64,000 nucleotides of DNA. It comes from Chloroflexota bacterium. GTDB taxonomy: Bacteria; Chloroflexota; Anaerolineae; Anaerolineales; Villigracilaceae. Below, one piece after another: positions 19,787 through 27,683 of this stretch. Both the position numbers and the translations under genes were made by a program. The notes beneath the pieces are model-generated. The model ran no database searches. It saw only the letters and a list, made by a program, of their open reading frames with translations, and was not told the DNA's origin. The DNA lies in the NCBI GenBank assembly GCA_013388855.1, contig JACAEM010000009.1, positions 1 to 64,000 on the forward strand. The letters run 5' to 3'. Each line of letters opens with the position of its first letter. Within the stretch, counting starts at the first letter, position 1.

Positions 19787-19811
19787 TAAGTGCATGCAGG
19801 CATGATTACCC

Positions 19812-19848
19812 AATAGAGCAGGAGCGAGATACCCGCTCCTGCTCTATT
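19812..19848 (+). terminator. 15-bp stem-loop after fumarase operon
   Basis: Perfect complementary arms of 15 bases (19812-19826 and 19834-19848) surround a seven-base loop. The U tract is weak, so it may act as a processing or attenuating hairpin as well as a terminator. Confidence 0.65.
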
Positions 19849-19880
19849 CTGCTACAATTACGCTCACAACAGGATCGATT

Positions 19881-20396
19881 TTGGATAACCTTCTTCAACT
19901 CTTCCTTATATTTCTAAAAGTAAATTTGCTCAGCACTTCGGGACCCGCCTCGGTGGGATTGTTGTACCATGAAACGGTGGGCAAACTGGTGACCGAGGCG
20001 CAGTTCGTGCAGGCGGTAGGTCTCTCTTCCGTTTTGCCGGGCAGTGACGCGTTGCAATTGGCGATGTACATTGGCTACGCTGTGGCCGGTATCCCCGGCG
20101 GTTTGGTGGCATTGCTGGCGTCCATCCTCCCGCCGACCATCATCATCCTCGGCATCACCTTCATTCTCCATCGGCTTCGGCGTGAAGCTTGGGTCAGCAA
20201 TTTTGTCGAAGGGCTTGCCCCCGCCATCTCGGTGTTGATGCTGTTCACTGCCTGGAAGATCTTTCAGAAGGGCGGGGCAACCGACTGGCGCGGGTGGGCC
20301 ATTGGGATTATCAGCCTGATTTGCATGATCTTCAAAGTCCCTGAACGGCTTGTGGTTGTGGTTGCGGCGGTGGTGGGGGTCTTCCTGTTTTCATGA
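19881..20396 (+). CDS. Short CHR-family (chromate-type) transporter, first half
   Basis: The 171-residue protein is one CHR domain with about five or six membrane helices. The family signature region FLKVNLLSTSGPASVGLLYHE and the LPGSDALQLAMYIGY motif are present. Short-chain CHR genes occur as adjacent pairs that build a transporter equal to one full-length ChrA, exporting chromate or acting on related anions. Initiation is at TTG (19881) with AGGATC upstream. It overlaps the next CHR gene by four bases, so the pair is translated together. Confidence 0.88.
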   Translation: MDNLLQLFLIFLKVNLLSTSGPASVGLLYHETVGKLVTEAQFVQAVGLSSVLPGSDALQLAMYIGYAVAGIPGGLVALLASILPPTIIILGITFILHRLRREAWVSNFVEGLAPAISVLMLFTAWKIFQKGGATDWRGWAIGIISLICMIFKVPERLVVVVAAVVGVFLFS

Positions 20397-20941
20397 ACCA
20401 GTCCAAATTTTCCGTGTGGATGCGTCTGTTGTGGATGTTTCTCAAGGTGAACATCCTATCTCCGTCTGGCCCCGCTTCGATTGGTTTATTATACAAAGAG
20501 GCGGTCGGGAAGATCATGACGGAAGCCCGGTTTGTCGAGGCGGTCGGTTTTTCCAACGTTCTGCCGGGGAGTGAAGCGCTCAAACTGGCCATGTTTGTCG
20601 GTTTTGCCGCAGGCGGGATTCCCGGCGTGTTCACTGCCCTGCTGGGCGCGATCCTGCCGCCGACGGTGATGATGCTGATTGTGGCGTCGGTGCTGCAACG
20701 ATTCCAGCACGAAAATTGGATCAATGGTTTTGTCGCCGGAATGAGTCCGGCTGTGGCGGCGTTGATCCTGGTCGTTTCGTGGGAATTATTGCGCGCCAGC
20801 ACGCGCAGTAAGATTGACCGGCGCGCAGTGCTCATTGGCGCGTTGAGCGCGGTCGCCTTTTGGTTCGAGATCCCTTCTCCTGCTGTATTACTGGGAGCGG
20901 GAATATTGGGTGTTATTTTGTACGGCAAACGGAGCTTTTAA
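20393..20941 (+). CDS. Short CHR-family transporter, second half
   Basis: This 182-residue CHR domain is a clear paralogue of the upstream one: FLKVNILSPSGPASIGLLYKE, LPGSEALKLAMFVGF and a similar helix pattern. The two genes overlap (ATGA) and probably form a heterodimeric transporter with opposite membrane topologies, as is typical of paired short CHR proteins. Its stop overlaps the start of the following USP gene by one base, so all three may be one operon, perhaps linked to anion or oxidative stress. Confidence 0.88.
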   Translation: MNQSKFSVWMRLLWMFLKVNILSPSGPASIGLLYKEAVGKIMTEARFVEAVGFSNVLPGSEALKLAMFVGFAAGGIPGVFTALLGAILPPTVMMLIVASVLQRFQHENWINGFVAGMSPAVAALILVVSWELLRASTRSKIDRRAVLIGALSAVAFWFEIPSPAVLLGAGILGVILYGKRSF

Positions 20942-21795
20942 TGGCATTGGAATTATTGATCGCAACAAACGGTTTCAAGGGGACATGGTCTGCCATTGAG
21001 TATGGCGCATGGCTGGCGCAGGCAATGGGAATGAAGATCACGCTTCTGGGCGTGACCGAGAACCTGAGCCCTGCGGCAATTGACGATCACCACCCTCTGG
21101 AGGATGTCTTCGAACGCGCTGTCAGCTTGTTAAAGTCCAAGAACGTGGAATACAGCCTCGAGGTCCAAAACGGAGACGCGGAGCAGGTCATTCCCGAGAA
21201 GGCCAACTGCGGCGATTATCTCACCATGGTCAGTCCGCTGGGGCGTCCACAATTGAGACGCTTGTTAACCGGGCGTTCCATCCGTTCTCTGATGGAGCAA
21301 ATCCGGGGGCCAATCCTGTATGTGCCTGACCTGCGGCTGCCGTTGAAAAAGTTGCTGGTCAGTGTGGGCGGCTTGGGGTACGAGGTGGCGGCGGAGAATC
21401 TTGCCTTTCAGATGGCAGCGGCCAGCCATGCCGATGTGACGATCCTGCACGTTGTCCCGCCAACCGATCTGGATTATCCGAGCACGCGTGATGTGCGCGA
21501 GCATTTGAAGGACCTGGCAGAAACCGATACCCTACCGGGCCGCAGCATGAAGAAGGGATTGGAGGTTGCCCAAGCATTGGGGTTGACTGCACGGGCAGTC
21601 GTGCGTCAGGGAAAGGTTGTGGAGGAGATTCTGGCGGAGATTAAGGAGGGAGATTATGATCTGGTCTGCATGGGCTCGCCGTACAGCGCCAGCGCGTTGC
21701 GACAGTTATACATGCCCAATGTCACCGCCGAGGTGGCGGAAAGCGCGCACTGCCCGGTATTGACCGCGCGCGCCGGAAAAGAACAGGAAGGTTAA
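20941..21795 (+). CDS. Tandem universal stress protein
   Basis: The 284-residue protein contains two UspA-like domains. The first (about 1-130) is diverged. The second has the beta-alpha pattern starting KKLLVSVGG and the C-terminal region DLVCMGSPYSASALRQLYMPNVTAEVAESAHCPVL. The canonical ATP loop G-x2-G-x9-G(S/T) is altered (GSPYSASALRQLYMPN), so nucleotide binding is uncertain. The start at 20941 has GGAGC ten bases before it and overlaps the stop of the second CHR gene, implying co-translation. Confidence 0.88.
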   Translation: MALELLIATNGFKGTWSAIEYGAWLAQAMGMKITLLGVTENLSPAAIDDHHPLEDVFERAVSLLKSKNVEYSLEVQNGDAEQVIPEKANCGDYLTMVSPLGRPQLRRLLTGRSIRSLMEQIRGPILYVPDLRLPLKKLLVSVGGLGYEVAAENLAFQMAAASHADVTILHVVPPTDLDYPSTRDVREHLKDLAETDTLPGRSMKKGLEVAQALGLTARAVVRQGKVVEEILAEIKEGDYDLVCMGSPYSASALRQLYMPNVTAEVAESAHCPVLTARAGKEQEG

Positions 21796-21803
21796 TGCTT
21801 GGG

Positions 21804-22577
21804 CTATAACCCCGGAGTGTATTTCCGCTCCCATTCGGCGATGGCGGCGCGGATGGCCGTCTTGACCTCTTCGTCGGGGACCGAGTCGATACCTTCGAAT
21901 TTTTTTAGCCCAACATAGACATATACGCCGCCGGTGGGCGATTCGATCATAGTCACGCCCTGCTCGGCAAGCCTTGTATTGACGATGCGGGATTGAAGGA
22001 TGGCATTGATCTGTCCCACCATGGTGGTCGGAGGCGCGGCGGGTGCTTTATCCTTGGCGGGGACGGGGATGGGCGCCGGAGCGGGTTTGACCGAAACAGG
22101 TTGAGGGGCGGGCGAAGCGGCGGTCTGAACGGGGGGAACCTGACGGGAATCGGCGGCAGGCTTTGGTTGCGCCGGAGGCGGGGGCGTCACAGGCGCGGGC
22201 TTGTTTTCCAGCCACGGGCGCATCACGTTCAACATTTCGATCAGGCGTTTGCGCTGCTCCGGCAACAGGGAGGAGGTGTTCACCCGCGCACCGTCGAGAT
22301 CAAGGGTGAGGGCCCCGTTTTCATTTTTAATGCGCATCAGCCCGGGATCGTCCACGGTGACCGGGTCCGCCGCGATGGATGCCAGTTTTGCCTCGGCTTG
22401 CGCGATTTTTTCTTTTGCGTCATTGATGGCGATCTCGGCAGACGCCTCCGCCTGCTTGATCTTTTTTGAACTGTTCCGGTTGGAATCGAAAAAACCGATT
22501 ACCCAGCCGATGATGATTCCGACGATGCCGCCAACGATCAATCCCAATTGTGGCGTAAATGCAAATCCTTCTTCCAT
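21804..22577 (-). CDS. Hypothetical membrane-anchored protein with Pro/Ala linker
   Basis: I do not recognise this 257-residue protein. It has one N-terminal membrane helix (about residues 11-30, LGLIVGGIVGIIIGWVIGFF), a short charged coiled coil (KKIKQAEASAEIAINDAKEK), a helical region, then a Pro/Ala/Lys-rich linker (130-190) and a small C-terminal domain starting TTMVGQINAILQSRI and ending IAEWERKYTPGL. The topology suggests a cytoplasmic soluble part tethered to the membrane. It lies four bases upstream-to-downstream of mutM on the same strand and converges with the USP gene. Confidence 0.75.
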   Translation of the reverse strand: MEEGFAFTPQLGLIVGGIVGIIIGWVIGFFDSNRNSSKKIKQAEASAEIAINDAKEKIAQAEAKLASIAADPVTVDDPGLMRIKNENGALTLDLDGARVNTSSLLPEQRKRLIEMLNVMRPWLENKPAPVTPPPPAQPKPAADSRQVPPVQTAASPAPQPVSVKPAPAPIPVPAKDKAPAAPPTTMVGQINAILQSRIVNTRLAEQGVTMIESPTGGVYVYVGLKKFEGIDSVPDEEVKTAIRAAIAEWERKYTPGL

Positions 22578-22580
22578 ACA

Positions 22581-23384
22581 CTACCTCAGCCGTTGACATT
22601 TCGGGCAAATATGCGTCCCGCGTTGACCGACGACCAGCCTGACGATCTCCGTCCCGCAAACGGGGCAGGGTTTCCCTTCACGGTCATAGACCCGGAAATG
22701 ATTTTGGAATTCGCCGCCGCGATAGACCCAGTCGATGGATGCGCCGTTACGGCGGATGCCTTCCTTCAACACCTTGCGGATCGCCTCATGCAACGCCTCA
22801 GCCTGTTTCGCCGTAATCGAATCGGACGCGGCGAGTGGATGCAGTTTCGCGATGTGAAGCGCCTCATCTGTGTAGATATTGCCCAGTCCCGCGAGAAAGG
22901 TCTGGTCGAGGAGTAGCGGTTTGACTTGACGGCGTTTGCCATGCAACGCGGTATGGAGCCATTGCGGTGTGAACTCCCTGCTCAGAGGCTCGGGTCCGAG
23001 TTTACCGAGCACCTCCTCGAGGGTCGGTGTCAGCCATACCCGTCCGAATTTCCGCGTGTCGTTGAAAACGAGCGATTTATCGGATGATAATTTTAATACA
23101 AGTCGGTCATGTTTCTCTGGTTGGATGGTACTATCCTTAATGAACAAATCCCCGCTCATACGAAGATGGATTAACAGGTAAAAATCTGTCAATTGGATGT
23201 TCAGATATTTGGCGCGGCGACCTACATCCAAAATTTTCTGGCCTTGAATTCGTTCCCTGAATTTTTTCGGCGAGGGAACGGCGAGCGTGCGCGCCCAGCG
23301 CAAATCGGCGGAGAGGATCGTCCTGCCGATGAGGTCGGGTTTCAATTTGCGGGCGATGGTTTCGACTTCGGGGAGTTCAGGCAT
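22581..23384 (-). CDS. mutM: Formamidopyrimidine-DNA glycosylase
   Basis: The 267-residue enzyme begins with the catalytic N-terminus PELPEVE (Pro2 nucleophile, Glu3) and ends with the zinc finger PCPVCGTEI and HICPKCQ. These are diagnostic for Fpg/MutM, a bifunctional glycosylase/AP lyase that removes 8-oxoguanine and formamidopyrimidines. The intercalation-loop region NIYTDEALHIAKLHPLA is present. Length matches the family. It is followed by the membrane-anchored hypothetical gene and preceded by prs on the same strand. Confidence 0.96.
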   Translation of the reverse strand: MPELPEVETIARKLKPDLIGRTILSADLRWARTLAVPSPKKFRERIQGQKILDVGRRAKYLNIQLTDFYLLIHLRMSGDLFIKDSTIQPEKHDRLVLKLSSDKSLVFNDTRKFGRVWLTPTLEEVLGKLGPEPLSREFTPQWLHTALHGKRRQVKPLLLDQTFLAGLGNIYTDEALHIAKLHPLAASDSITAKQAEALHEAIRKVLKEGIRRNGASIDWVYRGGEFQNHFRVYDREGKPCPVCGTEIVRLVVGQRGTHICPKCQRLR

Positions 23385-23394
23385 GACGCTTTAT

Positions 23395-24378
23395 TCATTC
23401 GTTGAACATCTCTCCGACACTTCTTCCCTCGTGCGCGCGTCGGATAACCTCTCCCAGCATGGGAGCAATGGATAATATCGTAACGCGTCCCTCCAATGGC
23501 TTCATCTTCTCCTCCGGGATGGCGACCGTATCGGTGGTAATGATATGCTTGATGGGCAAAGCCGCCAGCCGTTCTGTAGCGTTTTTCGAAAAGATGGGGT
23601 GAATGAACGCGAGGTACACATCGCGCGCGCCGTTGTTCTTGACCACGTTCACAGCCTGCACGATGGAGCCGCCGGTATCCACTTCGTCGTCCACGATGAT
23701 GACATCGCGTCCCTGCACATCGCCGATGAGGGTCAACGCTTCGGCTTTGGCGTCGTTCCCGATGCGCCGCTTCTCGATGAAGGCGATGGGCAGGTTCAGG
23801 TCGAGGGCGTAGTTGCGTCCTTTTTTAGCGAAGCCAAGATCGGTAGCGACCACCACGGGGTTCATCATGCCGCCCAGCATATTTGCCTTGATATGATTGC
23901 TGATCATATGGGAGGCGGTTAGCACATCCCCCGGGATGGAGAAAAAGCCCTGAATCTGCCCGGCATGCGGATCGAAGGTCATGTACCGGTCTGCGCCGGC
24001 GCTCTCGATCATGTCTGCGACCAGCCGCGCTGTGATGGGCACACGCGGCTGGTCTTTTTTATCGGAGCGCCCATAGCACAAATAAGGGACAACCGCCGTG
24101 ATACGCGCAGCAGAATCCAGGCGGATGGTCTGGATCATGATCAACAATTCCATCAGGTTGTAATGCACCGGCGATGATGTGGTCTGGATGACATACACAT
24201 CCTGTCCACGCGTGCTGCTGTTCAATTTGACGAAGATATTCTCGTTGGGGAATTGGATGACTTCTCTGGGGCTAAGTTTTTGTTCGAGGTAATCAGCGAT
24301 CTTCTGGGCGAGGTCTGGCAAACCTGAACCGGCGTACAACTTAATCTCGCCATACATCTTGATCTCGTGGTGTTGCAT
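23395..24378 (-). CDS. prs: Ribose-phosphate pyrophosphokinase (PRPP synthase)
   Basis: The 327-residue enzyme makes PRPP from ribose 5-phosphate and ATP, feeding nucleotide, His and Trp synthesis. It shows the ATP/pyrophosphate region PYLCYGRSDKKDQPR, DPHAGQIQGFF, and the PRPP-binding loop IIVDDEVDTGGSI (usually DDMIDTGGT). I start at ATG 24378, which overlaps the meaB stop (TGATG) and has AAGGAG upstream. The surrounding phosphoribosyl genes upp and pyrimidine phosphorylase are elsewhere in the window, not in this operon. Confidence 0.95.
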   Translation of the reverse strand: MQHHEIKMYGEIKLYAGSGLPDLAQKIADYLEQKLSPREVIQFPNENIFVKLNSSTRGQDVYVIQTTSSPVHYNLMELLIMIQTIRLDSAARITAVVPYLCYGRSDKKDQPRVPITARLVADMIESAGADRYMTFDPHAGQIQGFFSIPGDVLTASHMISNHIKANMLGGMMNPVVVATDLGFAKKGRNYALDLNLPIAFIEKRRIGNDAKAEALTLIGDVQGRDVIIVDDEVDTGGSIVQAVNVVKNNGARDVYLAFIHPIFSKNATERLAALPIKHIITTDTVAIPEEKMKPLEGRVTILSIAPMLGEVIRRAHEGRSVGEMFNE

Positions 24379-25391
24379 CAACTCTTCTCCTTGCCTGTTT
24401 CGCGTCCATTCAAAAGGGATTTCACTGCTTCATAAGGCGATAAGTCTCTGTTCAAGACTTTTTCCATAACCTCTTCATATTTCTCCTGCCGGATGGATTC
24501 AAAGAATCGCGCCATCAAGGTTTCCTGTAACAACGCCTCCATCTCGGACCCAAGCCTGGCGCGGTCACGAGCGGTCCAATCTCCACTTTGACGGAGGTGC
24601 TCTGCGTGTTTCGCGATGGACACAGCCAGCTCCGTAATGCCCTTGCCCTCTGTCGCGACGGTCCTGTTGATGGGCGGAATCCACAACTTGGAATCGGTCA
24701 CGGGCGCCGCGACGGTCATTGCCTGCCCGTGGTGGCGAAACACGCGCGTCGTTGGATGGGCAAGTTCGAGCGTAGTCCGAAGCGCACGCTCGGTGTTTTC
24801 CACACCGGGGTGGTCTGCCTTGTTGATGACGAGTACATCCGCAATTTCCAAAATCCCGGCTTTGATCGCCTGGATGTCGTCGCCAAGCCCGGGCGCCTCC
24901 ACAACAAGAGTTGTATGCGCGAGGCGGGCAATATCCACTTCACTTTGCCCCGCGCCGACCGTTTCGATGATGATGATCTCATATCCCGCCGCGTCGAAAA
25001 CCTGCGCGATCGCAGCAGTGGTTTGCGAGATGCCGCCGAGCGAACCGCGCGATGCCATGGAGCGGATGAAGACGCCGCTATCACCGGAGAGGTCGCGCAT
25101 ACGAACACGGTCGCCGAGCACCGCCCCGCCTGTGAATGGACTCGATGGATCGACAGCAATGATGGCAACTTTCCTGTCGTGATTTTTACGATAATACAGG
25201 GCGAGTTGGTTGACAAGCGACGATTTGCCGGTGCCCGGCGCGCCCGTCACGCCGATGAGATGCGACCTGCCAGTGTAGGGGAAAAGTTCCGTAAGCGCGA
25301 CACGGCTTTCTGGGGAATTATTTTCCACCTGTGTCAACAACCGCGCCAGCGCCAGGCGGTTTCCTTCAAGGACGGCTTGGGTCAAAGACAT
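24378..25391 (-). CDS. meaB: MeaB/ArgK-type G-protein chaperone of B12-dependent mutase
   Basis: The 337-residue GTPase has Walker A GVTGAPGTGKSS, the Mg/switch stretch VDPSSPFTGGAVLGDRVRM, ETVGAGQSEVDIA and the NKAD specificity motif. MeaB protects and reactivates methylmalonyl-CoA mutase and gates cobalamin loading. It lies between prs and a stand-alone B12-binding domain gene on the same strand, which fits this role. The large mutase subunit is not in the window. GGAGAT sits immediately before the ATG. Confidence 0.93.
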   Translation of the reverse strand: MSLTQAVLEGNRLALARLLTQVENNSPESRVALTELFPYTGRSHLIGVTGAPGTGKSSLVNQLALYYRKNHDRKVAIIAVDPSSPFTGGAVLGDRVRMRDLSGDSGVFIRSMASRGSLGGISQTTAAIAQVFDAAGYEIIIIETVGAGQSEVDIARLAHTTLVVEAPGLGDDIQAIKAGILEIADVLVINKADHPGVENTERALRTTLELAHPTTRVFRHHGQAMTVAAPVTDSKLWIPPINRTVATEGKGITELAVSIAKHAEHLRQSGDWTARDRARLGSEMEALLQETLMARFFESIRQEKYEEVMEKVLNRDLSPYEAVKSLLNGRETGKEKS

Positions 25392-25407
25392 ATCTCCATA
25401 ACAACAA

Positions 25408-25446
25408 ATTACGGATTACGATGTGTTTTACGTAACCCGTAATCTG
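25408..25446. repeat. Small inverted repeat between meaB and B12-domain genes
   Basis: ATTACGG and CCGTAAT, with inner TACG and CGTA, form an interrupted hairpin in the 59-base intergenic gap. It resembles a small dispersed palindrome or processing hairpin. Confidence 0.4.
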
Positions 25447-25450
25447 AAAT

Positions 25451-25846
25451 TCACTTTACCGCCTCACGGACATCTTTGATGATATCCTCCGTGGACGCGC
25501 CCGGGCCGTATATGCCGGCGATGCCCATCTCCTTGAGACGCGGCATGTCTTCGTCGGGTATGATGCCTCCGATGAACACACGGACCTTGTCCTGTCCATT
25601 GGCTTTGAGCAATTCCAGAATGCGCGGGGCAAGTGCCATATGCGCGCCGGAGAGAATGGAAAGCCCCACCACATCCACATCCTCCTGAAGAGCGGCTTCT
25701 GCGATCATTTCAGGGGTCTGGCGCAAGCCGGTGTAGATCACTTCCATTCCAGCATCGCGCAAAGCGCGTGCAACCACCTTTGCGCCGCGGTCGTGTCCAT
25801 CCAGCCCGGGCTTGGCTACCAGCACACGGATTTTCTTTTCGGTCAT
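25451..25846 (-). CDS. Stand-alone cobalamin-binding domain of methylmalonyl-CoA mutase
   Basis: The 131-residue protein is a B12-binding Rossmann-like domain with the cobalt-ligand signature LDGHDRG (DxHxxG), followed by [10 protein letters not shown] and the GGIIPDED loop. It matches the C-terminal domain of the mutase large chain as a separate polypeptide. GGAGG four bases before the ATG at 25846 fixes the start. With MeaB it would serve methylmalonyl/succinyl-CoA isomerisation, partnering a catalytic subunit encoded elsewhere. Confidence 0.93.
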   Translation of the reverse strand: MTEKKIRVLVAKPGLDGHDRGAKVVARALRDAGMEVIYTGLRQTPEMIAEAALQEDVDVVGLSILSGAHMALAPRILELLKANGQDKVRVFIGGIIPDEDMPRLKEMGIAGIYGPGASTEDIIKDVREAVK

Positions 25847-25874
25847 TGTTCCTCCGTGAATCAATTCTGGCGTC

Positions 25875-25880
25875 ATTATA
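25875..25880 (-). promoter_or_regulatory. -10 element for the B12-domain/meaB/prs operon
   Basis: TATAAT on the minus strand lies 28 bases upstream of the ATG at 25846, giving a short leader that contains the GGAGG site. A matching -35 box is not clear. The 25881-26070 stretch holds no recognised gene. Confidence 0.5.
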
Positions 25881-26075
25881 CTATGAGGGCACCCGCGCTA
25901 AAAATGTGCGAATGTTCTTGAAATGGGATGATTTTTGCCATAAGAACTTTAAAATCCGTTCTGGAAAGCCGATCTGTTTCATCCATCAGGGATATTGACA
26001 TCCTCACATGATGTTTCGCAATGCCCTTGAAACTCATATGACTCTTGGCTGGGAGGATGCACTTGCAAAATATGC

Positions 26076-26081
26076 TATACT
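26076..26081 (+). promoter_or_regulatory. -10 element of the MutL membrane operon
   Basis: TATACT ends six bases before the ATG at 26088, with no Shine-Dalgarno in between. This matches the leaderless arrangement seen at cysH, ruvB and the UDG gene and fixes the first gene of the operon. Confidence 0.6.
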
Positions 26082-26087
26082 TTGCCT

Positions 26088-26327
26088 ATGCAATCGCAAC
26101 CGGCTTGGTCTCAGTGGGCTGACTCCTTACGACGACTCAAATTGGATGGACTTGTCGCATGGTTTCTCGAAGCGGGATCTCCCCTGACTGTGCTTGGCGC
26201 ACAGGCGATTTACATCAGCCAGCCATTTCTCGGTGGGGAAAGAACGAATGCTCTGGCGCACATGCTCGAAGACGAAAATGAAATGCAAGCCTTTGCCCGT
26301 TATTTGCGCGGGGAGGTGTTGCCATGA
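26088..26327 (+). CDS. Small hypothetical protein, first gene of MutL operon
   Basis: The 79-residue protein has no recognised family. It is soluble in character, with an amphipathic start (QWADSLRRLKLDGLVAWFLEAG), a hydrophobic stretch TVLGAQAIYISQPFL and an acidic helix LEDENEMQAFARYL. The Leu/Ala-rich pattern suggests a peripheral subunit or adaptor. It overlaps the next gene by four bases (ATGA). The -10 element six bases upstream supports this ATG. Confidence 0.75.
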   Translation: MQSQPAWSQWADSLRRLKLDGLVAWFLEAGSPLTVLGAQAIYISQPFLGGERTNALAHMLEDENEMQAFARYLRGEVLP

Positions 26328-27064
26328 TCGATTGGATCGGACTTGGATTGCTTGCTCTCGCGGCATTCCTGCTTTTGCTCTTCATCTTCCTGCGCCGCAA
26401 GACGCCGGCGGTCGTTCGGCGAATCGAAGCCTATGAACGCCTTAATCGCGCCGTCGGCCTTGCCGTTGAGAAAGGCACGCGTCTCCATATCTCACTGGGG
26501 CGCGGGAATCTTTTCACTGCACGCGGCGGCTCGGCGCTGGCGGGACTTGCCCTCTTGCGCCGCATTGTTGAAAGAACCTCCGTCAGCGACCGTCCTCCCA
26601 TTGCCACCTCAGGCGACCCTACGCTTGCAATCCTTTCACAGGATACGATGTTATCGGGTTATCGCGCCGCGGGGGCAGAGGAGCAATATCGCTTCACCAC
26701 CGGACGGCTGACGGGACTCGCTCCATTTTCCTATGCCGCCGGGACGATGCCCATCGCACACGATGAAAATGTCTCTGCCAGTGTGGTGATGGGCGACCTC
26801 GGCGCAGAGGCCGCTCTGGTGGCTGAATCCGCGGATCGTGAAGATAACAGCCTGATCGCGGCGAGCGATAATTTGTCCGCGCAGGCGATCTTCTATGCTT
26901 CGGCGCAGGATCCGTTGATTGGCGAGGAGCTGTTTGCGGGCGGCGCTTATACGGGCGCCGGTCCATCTCATGACGCGAGTCTGAATGTTCAGGATATTCT
27001 GCGCTGGCTGGTGATCGTTGCCATCCTCGCGGGTTCGGTTTTGAAATTGATTGGAATGATCTGA
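26324..27064 (+). CDS. Membrane protein of MutL operon (DUF6754-like)
   Basis: The 246-residue protein has an N-terminal membrane helix (about 4-23), a soluble middle region with regular Ala/Gly-rich segments (FTARGGSALAGLALLRR, AAGTMPIAHDENVSASVVMGDLG, SADREDNSLIAASDNLSAQ), and a C-terminal helix (residues 228-245). I believe it corresponds to the uncharacterised DUF6754 family, from memory only. The two-helix frame with a large loop suggests a membrane-held chamber or sensor. It is translationally coupled to both neighbours. Confidence 0.78.
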   Translation: MIDWIGLGLLALAAFLLLLFIFLRRKTPAVVRRIEAYERLNRAVGLAVEKGTRLHISLGRGNLFTARGGSALAGLALLRRIVERTSVSDRPPIATSGDPTLAILSQDTMLSGYRAAGAEEQYRFTTGRLTGLAPFSYAAGTMPIAHDENVSASVVMGDLGAEAALVAESADREDNSLIAASDNLSAQAIFYASAQDPLIGEELFAGGAYTGAGPSHDASLNVQDILRWLVIVAILAGSVLKLIGMI

Positions 27065-27681
27065 TGCGACGAATCGTTTCCGTGTTCTCCGCCATTTTTG
27101 CCATTTCAGCAGGGATTCTTGTTCTGCTGGGGTATTTTGTCCGCATCGATCCTTTGCCTCAGGTTCGCGACCTGTTGATCGACTGGACCGTCATCATCGC
27201 GGGTGCGGCGGTTTTCGTTGGAATTCTCAACCTTATCATGGTCCATATGGAGAAGATACGCACGCGGCAAAAAGGAGCGGGATACGGGGCGTTGCTGGTT
27301 ATCTCCCTGTTCTTCACAGCGGTATACGGCGTCGTTTTCGGGCCGGAAGACCCGCTTATGAGATTATCGGTCGACGCGGTCATCATTCCTGTCGAAGGAA
27401 CCCTCATGGCGCTACTGGCGGTGACTCTGATCTACGCCAGCATCCGCCTCCTGCGCCGCCGTGTGGATATTGCCTCCGTGATTTTCCTGGCAGTCGCGCT
27501 GGCTTTTTTGATTGCTGTCGTTTTAATTCCGATCATCCCTGTCAGTAATTCATTTCTTCAATTTCTGGCGATGTTTTCACGCGGCGGGGCGCGTGGTTTG
27601 TTGATTGGTATTGCTTTGGGGACGCTCCTGACAGGACTGCGCGTGTTGTTCGGCGCAGACCGCCCGTATGGAGGGAACTGA
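27064..27681 (+). CDS. Hypothetical polytopic membrane protein of MutL operon
   Basis: The 205-residue protein has about five hydrophobic helices (residues 5-25, 36-57, 75-95, 110-130, 140-165), a short basic loop HMEKIRTRQKGAG, and a last Gly-rich helix GGARGLLIGIALGTLLTGLRVLFG. I do not recognise its family. It overlaps the previous gene (TGATG) and is followed after two bases by the zinc-ribbon gene. It looks like an integral subunit of a membrane complex. Confidence 0.78.
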   Translation: MRRIVSVFSAIFAISAGILVLLGYFVRIDPLPQVRDLLIDWTVIIAGAAVFVGILNLIMVHMEKIRTRQKGAGYGALLVISLFFTAVYGVVFGPEDPLMRLSVDAVIIPVEGTLMALLAVTLIYASIRLLRRRVDIASVIFLAVALAFLIAVVLIPIIPVSNSFLQFLAMFSRGGARGLLIGIALGTLLTGLRVLFGADRPYGGN

Positions 27682-27683
27682 AC